Below are positions 7,173-15,614 of a stretch of DNA of 64,000 bases, one piece after another (position 1 is the first letter of the stretch; each line of letters starts with the position of its first letter). The notes beneath the pieces were generated by a model, which saw nothing but the letters and a program-made list of their open reading frames with translations, was not told where the DNA came from and did not search any database. This stretch comes from Mycobacterium pseudokansasii (GTDB lineage Bacteria > Actinomycetota > Actinomycetes > Mycobacteriales > Mycobacteriaceae): contig NZ_UPHU01000001.1 of assembly GCF_900566075.1 (NCBI RefSeq), positions 3,906,325 to 3,970,324 of the forward strand, in the 5' to 3' direction. Made by a program: the position numbers and the translations under genes.

Positions 7173-7901
7173 ATGAGTTATACCGAGGCGCAGCTACGTG
7201 AATTGGCTGCCCGTGGTGCCGACGAGCTGGACGGTGCCAGCGCCACCGACCTGTTGCGTTGGACCGACGCCCACTTCGGCGGCGTCAACGGCCCCCGGGG
7301 CTGGGCCACCTGCAACTACGTGGTCGCCTCCAACATGCAAGAAGCCGTGTTGGTCGACCTGGCCTCCAAAGTGCGCCCGGGCGTGCCGGTGATCTTCCTC
7401 GATACCGGCTATCACTTCGCCGAAACCCTCGGCACCCGGGATGCGGTCGAATCCGTCTATGACATCCGGGTTCTCAACGTCACCCCGGAACACACGGTGG
7501 CCGAGCAAGACGAGCTGCTCGGTAAGGACCTGTTCGCCAGCAATCCCACGGAGTGCTGCCGGCTGCGCAAGGTCCTCCCGCTGACCAAGGCGCTGCGAGG
7601 CTACTCGGCCTGGGTCACCGGCATCCGCCGGGTGGAGGCGCCCACCCGCGCCAACGCCCCGCTGATCAGCTTCGACGAGGCGTTCGGACTGGTGAAGGTC
7701 AACCCGCTGGCCACCTGGACCGACGAGGACGTGGAGACCTACGTCCAGCAGAACAACGTGCTGGTCAACCCGCTCGTCGACGAGGGCTACCCGTCGATCG
7801 GCTGCGCCCCGTGCACCACCAAACCGGTCGCCGGGGCCGACCCGCGCAGTGGGCGCTGGCAGGGGCTGGCCAAGACCGAATGCGGGTTGCACGCCTCATG
7901 A
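7173..7901 (+). CDS. cysH: Adenylylsulfate (APS) reductase CysH
   Basis: CysH reduces APS to sulfite and AMP, supplying SirA. The 242-residue protein has the APS-type [4Fe-4S] ligands C128-C129 (PTECCRLRK) and C211/C214 (SIGCAPCT), which separate it from PAPS reductases. The catalytic thiol is C237 in the KTECGLH tail. The nucleotide-binding FLDTGYHFAET and WVTGIRRVE motifs are present. GAGGACGACGAG precedes the ATG. Its stop overlaps the che1 start (ATGA), indicating coupled translation. Confidence 0.97.
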   Translation: MSYTEAQLRELAARGADELDGASATDLLRWTDAHFGGVNGPRGWATCNYVVASNMQEAVLVDLASKVRPGVPVIFLDTGYHFAETLGTRDAVESVYDIRVLNVTPEHTVAEQDELLGKDLFASNPTECCRLRKVLPLTKALRGYSAWVTGIRRVEAPTRANAPLISFDEAFGLVKVNPLATWTDEDVETYVQQNNVLVNPLVDEGYPSIGCAPCTTKPVAGADPRSGRWQGLAKTECGLHAS

Positions 7902-8614
7902 GCACGTTGATCCTCACCGCGCACGGCAGCAAAGATCCGCGATCGGCGGCCAACGCCCGAGCGGTCGCAGCCCAGCTCACCGGCATCCGGCCGGAACTCG
8001 ACGTGCGGCCGGCCTTCTTGGAACTGGCCGGGCCCAGCTTCGTCGACGTGCTCACCGGATTGCCCAACGGCCGCCCGGCCGTCGTCACTCCCCTGCTGCT
8101 GGCCAGCGCCTACCACGCACGCCGCGACATCCCCACCCAGATTGCGCGCGCCGGTGCGCACGGCGTCCGTCAGGCCGACGTGCTCGGTGAGGACGATCGC
8201 TTGATATCGGTACTGCGCGAACGCCTGGCAGAACTCGATGTTTCGCCGCTGGACCGGGACCTGGGTGTGGTGGTGGTCGCGATCGGCTCATCGAACACCG
8301 CAGCGAATGCACGCACCGCCCAGGTGGCCGCCACGCTGGCCGCCGGCACCCGCTGGGCCGGGGCCACCATCGCCTTTGCCACCCGGCCACAACCGTCGGT
8401 GGCCGACGCGGTCGCGGGGTTGCGGCGCCACGGCGCCCGCCGCCTCGTCATCGCACCGTGGTTCCTGGCGCCGGGTCTGATCACCGACAAGGTGTGGAAC
8501 TACGCGCGCGACAACGGTATTCCGATGGCGCAACCGCTGGGCGCGCACCGGCTGGTGGCCGAGACGCTCCTCGACCGCTACGACCAGGCGCTGGCCCACC
8601 ACGCCGCGGCCTAG
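7898..8614 (+). CDS. che1: Sirohydrochlorin ferrochelatase-like protein Che1
   Basis: The 238-residue CbiX/SirB-type chelatase would insert iron into sirohydrochlorin to make the siroheme that SirA needs. It consists of two similar halves, one starting LILTAHGSKDPRS (His at the metal site) and one starting VVVVAIGSSNTAAN. ALLLASAYHARRDIP-type sequence (LLLASAYHARRD) supplies the second His. ATG 7898 overlaps the cysH TGA. The operon order reductase, APS reductase, cofactor chelatase is that known in M. tuberculosis. The cognate LysR gene converges 8 bp downstream. Confidence 0.92.
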   Translation: MSTLILTAHGSKDPRSAANARAVAAQLTGIRPELDVRPAFLELAGPSFVDVLTGLPNGRPAVVTPLLLASAYHARRDIPTQIARAGAHGVRQADVLGEDDRLISVLRERLAELDVSPLDRDLGVVVVAIGSSNTAANARTAQVAATLAAGTRWAGATIAFATRPQPSVADAVAGLRRHGARRLVIAPWFLAPGLITDKVWNYARDNGIPMAQPLGAHRLVAETLLDRYDQALAHHAAA

Positions 8615-8622
8615 CCGCGTTC

Positions 8623-9555
8623 CTAGCCGGAGCGGATATGGCTGAGCAGCTCCCGGATGGCCCCAGCAGGCGGGGTGCGCCCGCCAACCCAGATGGCCCG
8701 AAACTGGCGCCGCAGGTCCAAATCGGGCACCGGAACGGCGCTCAGTCGGCCGACCGCGAGGTCGTCGGCAACCGCCAGCCGGCTCATCGCCGCCGGCCCG
8801 GCACCGGCCAGCACCGCGGCGCGCATGGCTGCGGCGGAGGACAATTCGAGCACCGGCGGCGCTTGGCGCACATCGTCGCCTAGCACCTGACGCAGCGCCA
8901 CCGTCAGCGAATCGCGGATGCCCGAACGGGGTTCGCGAGTAACCAAGGGTGTTTGCGCGAGTTCACCGGCGCTCACCGGGTGCGCTCGCCGAGTCCACCT
9001 GTGCCCTGGCGGCACCACGATCACCAGCTCGTCATGGCCCACCACACAGCTACCCAACCCTCTTGGCGGCCCGGGGTTTTCGACGAATCCGAGATCAGCG
9101 GTGCCGCCACGAACCGCGGCGATGGCGTGCTCGCTGTTGGTGGCCGTCAGGATCACCTGGGGGGCGCTGTCGCCGCGCCGCCTGGCCGCGTCCTGTAACG
9201 ACAGCAGCCAGTGCGGCATCAGCTGTTCGGCGATCGTCTGGCTGGCCACCACTTTGATCCGCTCGCGCCCCTCCTTGCGCAGGGCACCCAGACCGGCATC
9301 GACCTCGCTCGCGACGTCAAGTAAGCGCGCAGCCCACTCGGCGACGACCACCCCGGCCGGGGTGAGTTGTGAGCCGCGGGTGGTTCGGGCGGCCAGCGTC
9401 ACGCCGACCTGGGCTTCCATCGCCGCGAGCCGTTTCGACACGGCTTGTTGGGTCAAGCCGAGTTCGCGGGCGGCACCGCCGAGGCTGCCGGTCTGCGCGA
9501 TCGCCAGAAAGATCTCGAACGAGGCGAGTTCGGGCATGCGGGAACTGAGCGGCAT
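8623..9555 (-). CDS. LysR family transcriptional regulator
   Basis: About 310 residues. The N-terminal winged HTH (LASFEIFLAIAQTGSLGGAA, LTQQAVSKRLAAMEAQVG) is followed by a periplasmic-binding-like effector domain (VASQTIAEQLMPHWL, VIVVPPGHRW). It resembles the M. tuberculosis Rv2282c regulator as I recall it. Three possible starts (9570 GTG, 9555 ATG, 9537 ATG) lack a good ribosome site; I use 9555. It is divergent from fprA, which it may control, and convergent with che1. The effector is unknown. Confidence 0.85.
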   Translation of the reverse strand: MPLSSRMPELASFEIFLAIAQTGSLGGAARELGLTQQAVSKRLAAMEAQVGVTLAARTTRGSQLTPAGVVVAEWAARLLDVASEVDAGLGALRKEGRERIKVVASQTIAEQLMPHWLLSLQDAARRRGDSAPQVILTATNSEHAIAAVRGGTADLGFVENPGPPRGLGSCVVGHDELVIVVPPGHRWTRRAHPVSAGELAQTPLVTREPRSGIRDSLTVALRQVLGDDVRQAPPVLELSSAAAMRAAVLAGAGPAAMSRLAVADDLAVGRLSAVPVPDLDLRRQFRAIWVGGRTPPAGAIRELLSHIRSG

Positions 9556-9578
9556 GGTTGATGAAACCACGAAAACGG

Positions 9579-9608
9579 CGACACAACCATTGTTTGTGAC
9601 AACACAAC
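9579..9608. promoter_or_regulatory. Candidate LysR operator between the LysR gene and fprA
   Basis: The 100-bp gap contains ACACAACC ... GTTTGTGACAACACAAC with repeated ACACAAC units and an embedded TTGT-N5-ACAA dyad. LysR regulators bind dyads of the T-N11-A type in divergent promoters of this kind. The motif is visible; its function is inferred. Confidence 0.4.
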
Positions 9609-9655
9609 ATCGACACGTCTACCCCGGCCCGGCGCGGACGACAACCATGAGATTC

Positions 9656-11032
9656 ATGACCCGTCCATATCACGTAGCGATTGTGGGTTCCGGTCCGTCG
9701 GGATTCTTCGCCGCGGCGTCGCTGCTGAAAGCCGCCGACGCCGGCGAAGGGCTCGAGGTCGCGATCGACATGCTGGAAATGCTGCCCACGCCATGGGGTT
9801 TGGTGCGCTCCGGGGTGGCACCCGATCACCCCAAGATCAAATCGGTCAGCCAGCAGTTCGAGAAAACCGCGCAAGACCCCCGATTCCGGTTTTTCGGCAA
9901 TGTCACGGTCGGCCAGCATGTCCAGGCCGCAGAACTCGCCGAGCGCTACGACGCGGTGATCTACGCCGTCGGCGCCCAATCCGACCGGCCCCTGGGCATT
10001 CCCGGCGAACAGCTGCCGGGCAGCGTCGCCGCGGTCGATTTTGTCGGCTGGTACAACGCGCACCCACACTTCGAGCAGATGTCCCCCGATCTATCGGGCC
10101 ACCGCGCCGTCGTGGTGGGCAACGGCAACGTCGCGGTCGACGTCGCCCGCATCCTGGTGACCGATCCCGACGTACTTGCGGTCACCGACATCGCCGACCA
10201 TGCATTGACGGCGTTGCGCGCCTGCCACATCGAGGAAGTGGTGATCATCGGTCGCCGCGGCCCTCTGCAGAGCGCGTTCACCACCCTGGAATTACGCGAA
10301 CTCGGAGAACTCGAGGGCGTCGACGTTGTCGTCGACCCCACCCAGCTGGAGGGCATCAGCGACGACGATCTGGCCTCCGCCGGCAAAGTCGCCAAACAGA
10401 ACATCAAGGTGCTGCGCGACTACGCCGCCCGCGCGCCCCGGTCCGGACACCGCCGGATCGTGTTGCGGTTCTTGACGTCTCCCATCGAAATCAACGGGAA
10501 CGACAAGGTGGAAAGTATCGTGCTCGGCAGCAACGAGCTGGTCAGTGACGCCGGCGGCCGAATGGTGGCCAAGGACACCGGCGCCCGGGAAGAGCTGCCC
10601 GCGCAGCTGGTGGTGCGATCGGTGGGCTACCGCGGTATACCCACACCCGGGCTGCCGTTCGACACCAAGAGCGCCACCATCCCCCACACCGACGGCCGGA
10701 TAACGGGCAGCCGCAACGAATACGTCGTCGGCTGGATCAAGCGCGGACCGAGCGGGGTGATCGGTACCAACAAGAAGGACGCCCAGGACACCGTCGACAC
10801 CCTGCTCGCGGACCTGGCCGCCGGCCCAGGCACCGCCACCCCCGCCGAGGATCGTGCCGACCAACTCGCCCAGTGGCTGGCCTCGCGGCAGCCACAACTG
10901 GTCAGCGCCGCGCACTGGCAGCTGATCGACCGCTTCGAGCGGGAAGCCGGTGCCGCGCAGAACCGGCCGCGGGTCAAGGTTGCGAGCGTGCCGGAGTTGC
11001 TCCACATCGGCGGCTGTCAGAAAGGAGAATGA
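9656..11032 (+). CDS. fprA: NADPH-ferredoxin reductase FprA-type
   Basis: An FAD enzyme moving electrons between NADPH and ferredoxin. The 458 residues have the FAD fingerprint VAIVGSGPSGFFAAASL at the N-terminus, the conserved LEMLPTPWGLVRSGVAPDHP block, the NADPH fingerprint VVGNGNVAVDVARIL, and the C-terminal GVIGTNKKDAQDTVDTL that closes the flavin site. It matches adrenodoxin-reductase-like FprA throughout. I chose ATG 9656 (MTRPYHVAIVG); ATG 9647 is in frame. Its TGA overlaps an ATG of the ferredoxin frame, so both are co-translated. Together they could feed SirA or P450s such as the one at 23.5 kb. Confidence 0.93.
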   Translation: MTRPYHVAIVGSGPSGFFAAASLLKAADAGEGLEVAIDMLEMLPTPWGLVRSGVAPDHPKIKSVSQQFEKTAQDPRFRFFGNVTVGQHVQAAELAERYDAVIYAVGAQSDRPLGIPGEQLPGSVAAVDFVGWYNAHPHFEQMSPDLSGHRAVVVGNGNVAVDVARILVTDPDVLAVTDIADHALTALRACHIEEVVIIGRRGPLQSAFTTLELRELGELEGVDVVVDPTQLEGISDDDLASAGKVAKQNIKVLRDYAARAPRSGHRRIVLRFLTSPIEINGNDKVESIVLGSNELVSDAGGRMVAKDTGAREELPAQLVVRSVGYRGIPTPGLPFDTKSATIPHTDGRITGSRNEYVVGWIKRGPSGVIGTNKKDAQDTVDTLLADLAAGPGTATPAEDRADQLAQWLASRQPQLVSAAHWQLIDRFEREAGAAQNRPRVKVASVPELLHIGGCQKGE

Positions 11033-11034
11033 TT

Positions 11035-11361
11035 GTGGCATACGTGATTGCCGAACCCTGCGTTGATATCAAGGACAAGGCCTGCATCGAGGAATGCCCC
11101 GTCGATTGCATCTACGAGGGCGCCCGGATGCTTTACATCCACCCCGACGAGTGTGTCGACTGCGGCGCTTGCGAACCGGTGTGTCCGGTGGAGTCGATTT
11201 ACTACGAAGACGACCTTCCCGGCGAGTGGAGCGAGTACCAGCAGATCAACGCCGACTTCTTTGCCGAGCTCGGTTCGCCCGGGGGCGCGTCGAAAGTCGG
11301 GATGACCGAGAACGACCCCGCCGCGGTCGTGGAGCTGCCACGTAAGGCTGAGGCGACATAA
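11035..11361 (+). CDS. 7Fe ferredoxin, FdxC-like
   Basis: A 108-residue seven-iron ferredoxin. Cysteines C9, C17, C21, C25, C40, C43, C46 and C50 give the CX7CX3CP and CX2CX2CX3CP patterns of [3Fe-4S][4Fe-4S] proteins. The C-terminal LGSPGGASKVGMTENDP is typical of mycobacterial FdxC-type proteins. GTG 11035 has AAAGGAG 7 bp upstream; ATG 11029 is too close. It is directly coupled to fprA, which suggests a dedicated reductase-carrier pair. Confidence 0.93.
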   Translation: MAYVIAEPCVDIKDKACIEECPVDCIYEGARMLYIHPDECVDCGACEPVCPVESIYYEDDLPGEWSEYQQINADFFAELGSPGGASKVGMTENDPAAVVELPRKAEAT

Positions 11362-11393
11362 AGCCGGCCCAGCGCGTCACTTCATGCGAAACG

Positions 11394-11408
11394 CCCTGCG
11401 CTGCAGGG
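11394..11408 (+). terminator. Weak hairpin after fprA-fdx
   Basis: CCCTGC - GCT - GCAGGG gives a perfect 6-bp stem 33 bp past the ferredoxin stop. There is no T-tract, so intrinsic termination is doubtful. Mycobacterial terminators often lack U-runs. Confidence 0.25.
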
Positions 11409-11473
11409 TTACCGTACCCTTGAGCTTAGGCTGACCGAAAAGCCAGACCGCATCGAGCAAGGTTACAGACGAG

Positions 11474-12694
11474 ATGCCGGACATCGACCAGACAGAGCGG
11501 CGCCGCAACGGCGCCAATCCGCTGCGACAGGTGCTGGGCCCGATCACCCGCACCAGCGGCTTCTACGCCCGATCCTGGGGCACCTATCTGGACCGCCGGC
11601 CCGATGAAATGCCGGTGGCCCGGCCCACCATCACGCTCGCCGCGCAGGCGTTCCGCGACGAAATCTTGCTGACCGGCTTCGGCATGCTGCGGTCCACCCC
11701 CGCCGCACCCACTCGGGAACGGATCGATCGTGAAGTGCTTGCGGGACTCGACTTCTACGGCCACCGGGGCTGGTTGGACCACCCGGAGGGATTCTTCGCG
11801 GCACCCCCCGCGTTGGCCGACGTCGCGGTCAAGCGGGTGGACCGCATGGGGCGCAGCTACCAGCGCCTCTCGTTCGACAGCGGCTACGAACCGCATCCCG
11901 GCGAACCCGGCCGTGACCGATGGCTGAGCTATTCGGGTAACAACCGCGAGTACGCCTTGATGTTGCGACACCGCCGGCCGCGGCCGTGGCTGGTGTGTGT
12001 GCACGGGGCCGAGATGGGGCGGGCCGGGCTCGACCTGATGCTGTTTCACGCCTGGTATCTGTATCGCAACCTCGATCTCAACGTCGTACTTCCCGTCCTT
12101 CCCCTGCACGGCCCACGGGCACGCGGTCGGCCGAACGGCGCCGTGTTCCCCGGCGCGGATGTGATGGACGCGGTTCACGGCGTCGCCCAGGCAGTGTGGG
12201 ACATCCGCCGCTTGTTGTCGTGGATCCGCGCACAACAGCCCGACTCGATGGTCGGCCTTAACGGCATCTCCCTGGGAGGTCTGATCAGTTCGCTGGTTGC
12301 CAGCCTCGATGACGGGTTGACGGGTGCGATTTTAGGGGTACCAGCCGTCGATTTGGTGGAACTGGTTGGCCGTCATGCCGGCCTCAGCGGTCAACGTCAC
12401 CTGCGTCAGACGATGAGGTCGGCCCAGCCCATAGGCCGGATGATCTCGCCGTTGGCGCTGACTCCCCGCGTGCCGGTGCAAGGCCGCTTCATCTACGCCG
12501 GCATCGCTGACCGGTTGGTGGATCCGCACGACCAAGTCACCCGGCTCTGGGAGCACTGGGGCAAACCGGAGATCCATTGGTACCAAGGCGGTCACACCGG
12601 TTTCTTCCGCTCCCGGCCGGTACAGCGGTTCATCGACGACGCGCTGGCGCAGTCCGGGATGGTGGACCCGGCGTCGTTCCAACGCACACGCTAG
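11474..12694 (+). CDS. Alpha/beta hydrolase (putative esterase)
   Basis: A 406-residue mycobacterial alpha/beta hydrolase. The fold is recognisable from CVHGAEMGRAG (residues 175-185, oxyanion region), the nucleophile elbow GLNGISLGGL with S266, a candidate acid near D346-D350 (YAGIADRLVDP) and H374 (QGGHTGFF). There is no signal peptide or membrane segment. It stands alone between the ferredoxin gene and the IS3 remnant. The substrate is unknown. Confidence 0.75.
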   Translation: MPDIDQTERRRNGANPLRQVLGPITRTSGFYARSWGTYLDRRPDEMPVARPTITLAAQAFRDEILLTGFGMLRSTPAAPTRERIDREVLAGLDFYGHRGWLDHPEGFFAAPPALADVAVKRVDRMGRSYQRLSFDSGYEPHPGEPGRDRWLSYSGNNREYALMLRHRRPRPWLVCVHGAEMGRAGLDLMLFHAWYLYRNLDLNVVLPVLPLHGPRARGRPNGAVFPGADVMDAVHGVAQAVWDIRRLLSWIRAQQPDSMVGLNGISLGGLISSLVASLDDGLTGAILGVPAVDLVELVGRHAGLSGQRHLRQTMRSAQPIGRMISPLALTPRVPVQGRFIYAGIADRLVDPHDQVTRLWEHWGKPEIHWYQGGHTGFFRSRPVQRFIDDALAQSGMVDPASFQRTR

Positions 12695-12770
12695 CCCGAA
12701 GTAGCTACGGCTCGGCCGGCGTTCGGCACGGGTGAGCGCTGGGCGAGTTTGGGGGTTGAGGGCCGACGAA

Positions 12771-12905
12771 CTAGGCCTTGTGCCCGGTGCACAGCAAGGC
12801 CGCCAAGGTTTTCCGTGTCACCTGCTCACCGTCGGCGCGCAGGTCGGCCAGGATGCGTGGGGCGCCGTAGACGCCGTCAGAAGACCAGAAGATCCACAGG
12901 ATGCG
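12771..12905 (-). mobile_element. Remnant of an IS3-family transposase (OrfB fragment)
   Basis: The minus strand reads RRILWIFWSSDGVYGAPRIL followed by ADLRADGEQVTRKTLAALL. This is the helix-turn-helix segment that precedes the rve catalytic core in IS3-family OrfB proteins. It stops after about 45 residues, with no catalytic DDE domain and no identifiable terminal repeats. The 326-bp gap 12695-13020 holds nothing else I can support. Confidence 0.6.
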
Positions 12906-13020
12906 TCGGCACTCGTCCTGCTCCTGCCCGGCGACGAATCTTCGTAAATGACCGCCGCCGAGTTGGCTGTCGATGGCACCGACGTGAAAGCGGTTGTCCC
13001 GCTTCGCTTTCTGGCGGTCG

Positions 13021-13818
13021 TCAGCCAAGTATCGGGAAGCGGCGGTTGGCTGCCAGCTTGTCCAGCCCCTTCTGCATCACCTGGCGTACGTGCGCATCGA
13101 CTTCTTTGACGTCAGGAGCGTCGCCGAATTGCTCAGCGACGTCGACGGGAGGCAGCACCTCGGTGACGATCTTGGTAGGCAGCGGCATGTTGACCGGCGC
13201 GACAATGCTGAGCCCGAACGGGAAGCCGAAGGTCACCGGCAGGATGTTCGTCCGGAACAGTTTGCGCTCCCACTTGGCAAGTCCCAGCGCGCGGGCCAGC
13301 CGCCGGCCCCGGGTCAGGAAGAACTGGCCTTCCTGGCCGCCGATGGAGACGGCGGGCACGATCGGCGCCTTTGCCGCGACGGCGGTGGTCACGTAGCCGG
13401 TTCGGCCGCCGAAGTCGATGACGTTCTCCCGCAGGGTGGGCCGATAGACGTCGAAGTCACCGCCGGGGAATACCAGCACGACCGCACCCGCGGCCAATGC
13501 CTTGGCGGCGTTGTCGCGCGTTGCGCGGACCACTCCGGTGCGCTTGAAGAACTCGCCGGCCGGCCCGGCGAACAGGGTGTCAAAGCCCAGCGCGTACAGC
13601 GGGCGATCGTAGCCGTACTTGTCGTAATAGCCCACAGCAAACACCGACAGGTCGACCGAAACCAGGCCGCCGGAATGGTTCGAGACCACCAGGGACGCGC
13701 CGGGCGGGATATTGTCCAGACCACGTACCTCTGAACGGAAATACCGCTTGACGATCGGCCGGGTCAGCGTGATGACGTGCTCGGTCAAACTGCGGTCCCA
13801 GTTGTCGATGTCGCTCAT
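13021..13818 (-). CDS. Lysophospholipid acyltransferase-family protein (PlsC-like)
   Basis: A 265-residue acyltransferase-like protein. It has the NHSGG...D acceptor-site motif (SLVVSNHSGGLVSVDLSVF), VLVFPGGDFDVYRP as the second motif (FPGG) and IVPAVSIGG as the third. Such enzymes acylate lysophosphatidate or related glycerolipids at the membrane. ATG 13818 (MSDIDNWDRS) has GGGAAAGG upstream. Nearby lipases and the WS/DGAT at the left edge suggest a lipid-metabolism neighbourhood, but the exact substrate is unknown. Confidence 0.8.
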   Translation of the reverse strand: MSDIDNWDRSLTEHVITLTRPIVKRYFRSEVRGLDNIPPGASLVVSNHSGGLVSVDLSVFAVGYYDKYGYDRPLYALGFDTLFAGPAGEFFKRTGVVRATRDNAAKALAAGAVVLVFPGGDFDVYRPTLRENVIDFGGRTGYVTTAVAAKAPIVPAVSIGGQEGQFFLTRGRRLARALGLAKWERKLFRTNILPVTFGFPFGLSIVAPVNMPLPTKIVTEVLPPVDVAEQFGDAPDVKEVDAHVRQVMQKGLDKLAANRRFPILG

Positions 13819-13884
13819 GCCTTTCCCGGGCGCGCATAGGTGCTGAGCTGGAACCGATGGTACGCCCACCCGGCAGCGGCGGAC

Positions 13885-14262
13885 CTACTGTTCTCCGGAG
13901 AATCGTTCCCATGCGGACTGCCGAGTGATACCAAGAGCCGCACCAATTCTCGACCACGTCACGCCACGGCGGCGAAGCTCGGCCACCCAAGAACGCAGAT
14001 CGGTCTCGACTTGCCGCGCCACCACTGCCATGCGCGGAATATGGCCGAGCATCTGCTTGTCGCTCATGGACTCCCACACCGGCAAGCGAAGCTCGGCGGG
14101 CTGGTCGCGATACCTGGCCATAATCGCCTCGGCTACCGCAACGCACTCGTCGCAGATGTGCACTCCCGGACCCGCCACGAGCTTGCCCACCTCGGTGTTC
14201 GACTTGCCGCAGAAAGAGCACCAGATCTGCGCGGTTGCCGTAGTTTGCGGACTCATCGCCAT
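13885..14262 (-). CDS. ClpX-type C4 zinc finger protein with C-terminal HTH (regulator)
   Basis: A 125-residue protein. Residues 15-40 form a ClpX-type C4 zinc finger (C15, C18, C37, C40; WCSFCGKSN and [11 protein letters not shown]). In ClpX this element dimerises and binds partners, but no AAA domain is present. Residues about 95-125 form a helix-turn-helix ([20 protein letters not shown]). The combination suggests a small DNA-binding regulator. Two similar palindromes lie just upstream in the gap to the divergent lipase gene, so it probably represses itself and its neighbour. Confidence 0.75.
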   Translation of the reverse strand: MAMSPQTTATAQIWCSFCGKSNTEVGKLVAGPGVHICDECVAVAEAIMARYRDQPAELRLPVWESMSDKQMLGHIPRMAVVARQVETDLRSWVAELRRRGVTWSRIGAALGITRQSAWERFSGEQ

Positions 14263-14269
14263 TCCATTC

Positions 14270-14315
14270 TGTCAGGTTTATCCTGACAAGGTTAGGACGT
14301 CAGGGTCGGCCTGAC
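14270..14315. promoter_or_regulatory. Twin palindromic operators between the zinc-finger regulator and the lipase gene
   Basis: Site 1 is TGTCAGG-TTTAT-CCTGACA (14270-14288), a perfect 7-bp dyad. Site 2 is GTCAGG-GTCGG-CCTGAC (14299-14315), a perfect 6-bp dyad. Both have a 5-bp spacer and the same arms, and their centres are 28 bp apart. Such conserved twin dyads in a divergent intergenic region strongly suggest a specific operator, most simply for the adjacent HTH protein. Confidence 0.75.
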
Positions 14316-14351
14316 AAGCGGGTCAGAAGGGGAGCTAAGTAAGGTGGCCAC

Positions 14352-15614
14352 ATGGGCAGAGCTCAGGTCATCCACATCCTCCGACAAATCGGCGCTGTGA
14401 TAGTGACGGCGGTGACTGCCGCCTCCACGCTCAACGCATATAAACCCCTGGCGCGCAACGGTTTCGCGTCGCTGTGGTCATGGATTTTCGGTTTGGTGGT
14501 CACCGAGTTCCCGTTGCCGACACTGGCCAGCCAGGTAGGCGGACTGGCGTTGACCGCCCGGCGCCTGACCCGGCCGGTGCGGGCGCTCTCCTGGCTGGTC
14601 GCTGCCATCTCGGCATTCGGTCTGCTCAACTTCAGTCGCTCAGGCCATCGAGCCGATGCGCCGCTTGCCGCGGCGTTGGACAGCGGCTTGGGGACCGGTC
14701 GCCGCACCGACTCGGACGGCCTGTGGCGCCGCCCGTCCGGCGGTGGCACCGCCAAGACTCCCGGACCGCTGCGCATGCTGCGGATCTACCGCGACTACGC
14801 CCACGACGGCGACATCAGCTACGGCGAGTACGGCCGGGCCAATTATCTCGATATCTGGCGACGTCCGGATCTCGATCGCTCCGGCAAGGCGCCGGTGCTG
14901 TTTCAGATCCCCGGCGGCGCCTGGACGACCGGAAACAAACGCGGACAGGCCCACCCCTTGATGAGCCACCTCGCCGAATTGGGCTGGGTCTGCGTGGCGA
15001 TCAACTACCGGCACAGCCCGCGCAACACGTGGCCCGATCACATCGTCGACGTCAAGCGTGCCCTCGCCTGGGTCAAGGCACACATCGCCGAGTACGGCGG
15101 CGACGCCGACTTCATCGCCATCACCGGCGGCTCGGCCGGCGGTCACCTGTCGTCGCTGGCAGCGCTGACACCCAACGATCCGCAATTCCAACCGGGATTC
15201 GAAGACGCCGATACCCGCGTCCACGCGGCGGTGCCGTTCTACGGTGTCTACGACTTCACCCGCTTCGACGACGCGATGCATCCGATGATGCCGGCGCTGC
15301 TCGTGAAATCCGTTCTCAAACAACGCCCCGCCACCAACCTGGAGCCGTTTGTCACCGCGTCTCCGATCAACTATGTTTCGGCTGAGGCTCCGCCCTTCTT
15401 CGTGCTGCACGGCCGCAACGACTCGCTGGTGCCCGTCGAGCAGGCACGCGGGTTCGTCACCGCGCTTCGCGACGTCAGCACCCAACCCGTGGTGTACGCC
15501 GAACTGCCGCTTACCCAGCACGCCTTCGACATCTTCGGGTCGGCCCGGGCAGCGCACGCGGCGATCGCCGTCGAGCAGTTCCTGGCCGAGATCTACGCGA
15601 CGCGGCACCGATGA
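14352..15614 (+). CDS. Membrane-anchored HSL-type carboxylesterase/lipase (LipM/LipQ-like)
   Basis: A 420-residue protein with two or three N-terminal hydrophobic segments (residues about 12-30, 42-70 and 78-92). They are followed by a hormone-sensitive-lipase-type alpha/beta hydrolase domain. The oxyanion motif is PGGAW (188-191) instead of HGGG, the nucleophile is S261 in GGSAGG, the acid D357 (HGRNDSLVP) and the base H390 (LTQHAFD). It resembles M. tuberculosis LipM/LipQ esterases. It is divergent from the zinc-finger regulator across the twin operators. Its stop overlaps the start of the next gene. Confidence 0.85.
   Translation: MGRAQVIHILRQIGAVIVTAVTAASTLNAYKPLARNGFASLWSWIFGLVVTEFPLPTLASQVGGLALTARRLTRPVRALSWLVAAISAFGLLNFSRSGHRADAPLAAALDSGLGTGRRTDSDGLWRRPSGGGTAKTPGPLRMLRIYRDYAHDGDISYGEYGRANYLDIWRRPDLDRSGKAPVLFQIPGGAWTTGNKRGQAHPLMSHLAELGWVCVAINYRHSPRNTWPDHIVDVKRALAWVKAHIAEYGGDADFIAITGGSAGGHLSSLAALTPNDPQFQPGFEDADTRVHAAVPFYGVYDFTRFDDAMHPMMPALLVKSVLKQRPATNLEPFVTASPINYVSAEAPPFFVLHGRNDSLVPVEQARGFVTALRDVSTQPVVYAELPLTQHAFDIFGSARAAHAAIAVEQFLAEIYATRHR

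Noticed and set aside
8918..9655. Long 5' extension of the fprA frame
   Set aside because: It runs antisense through the LysR gene; FprA homology begins at MTRPYHVAIVG, so the start is near 9656.
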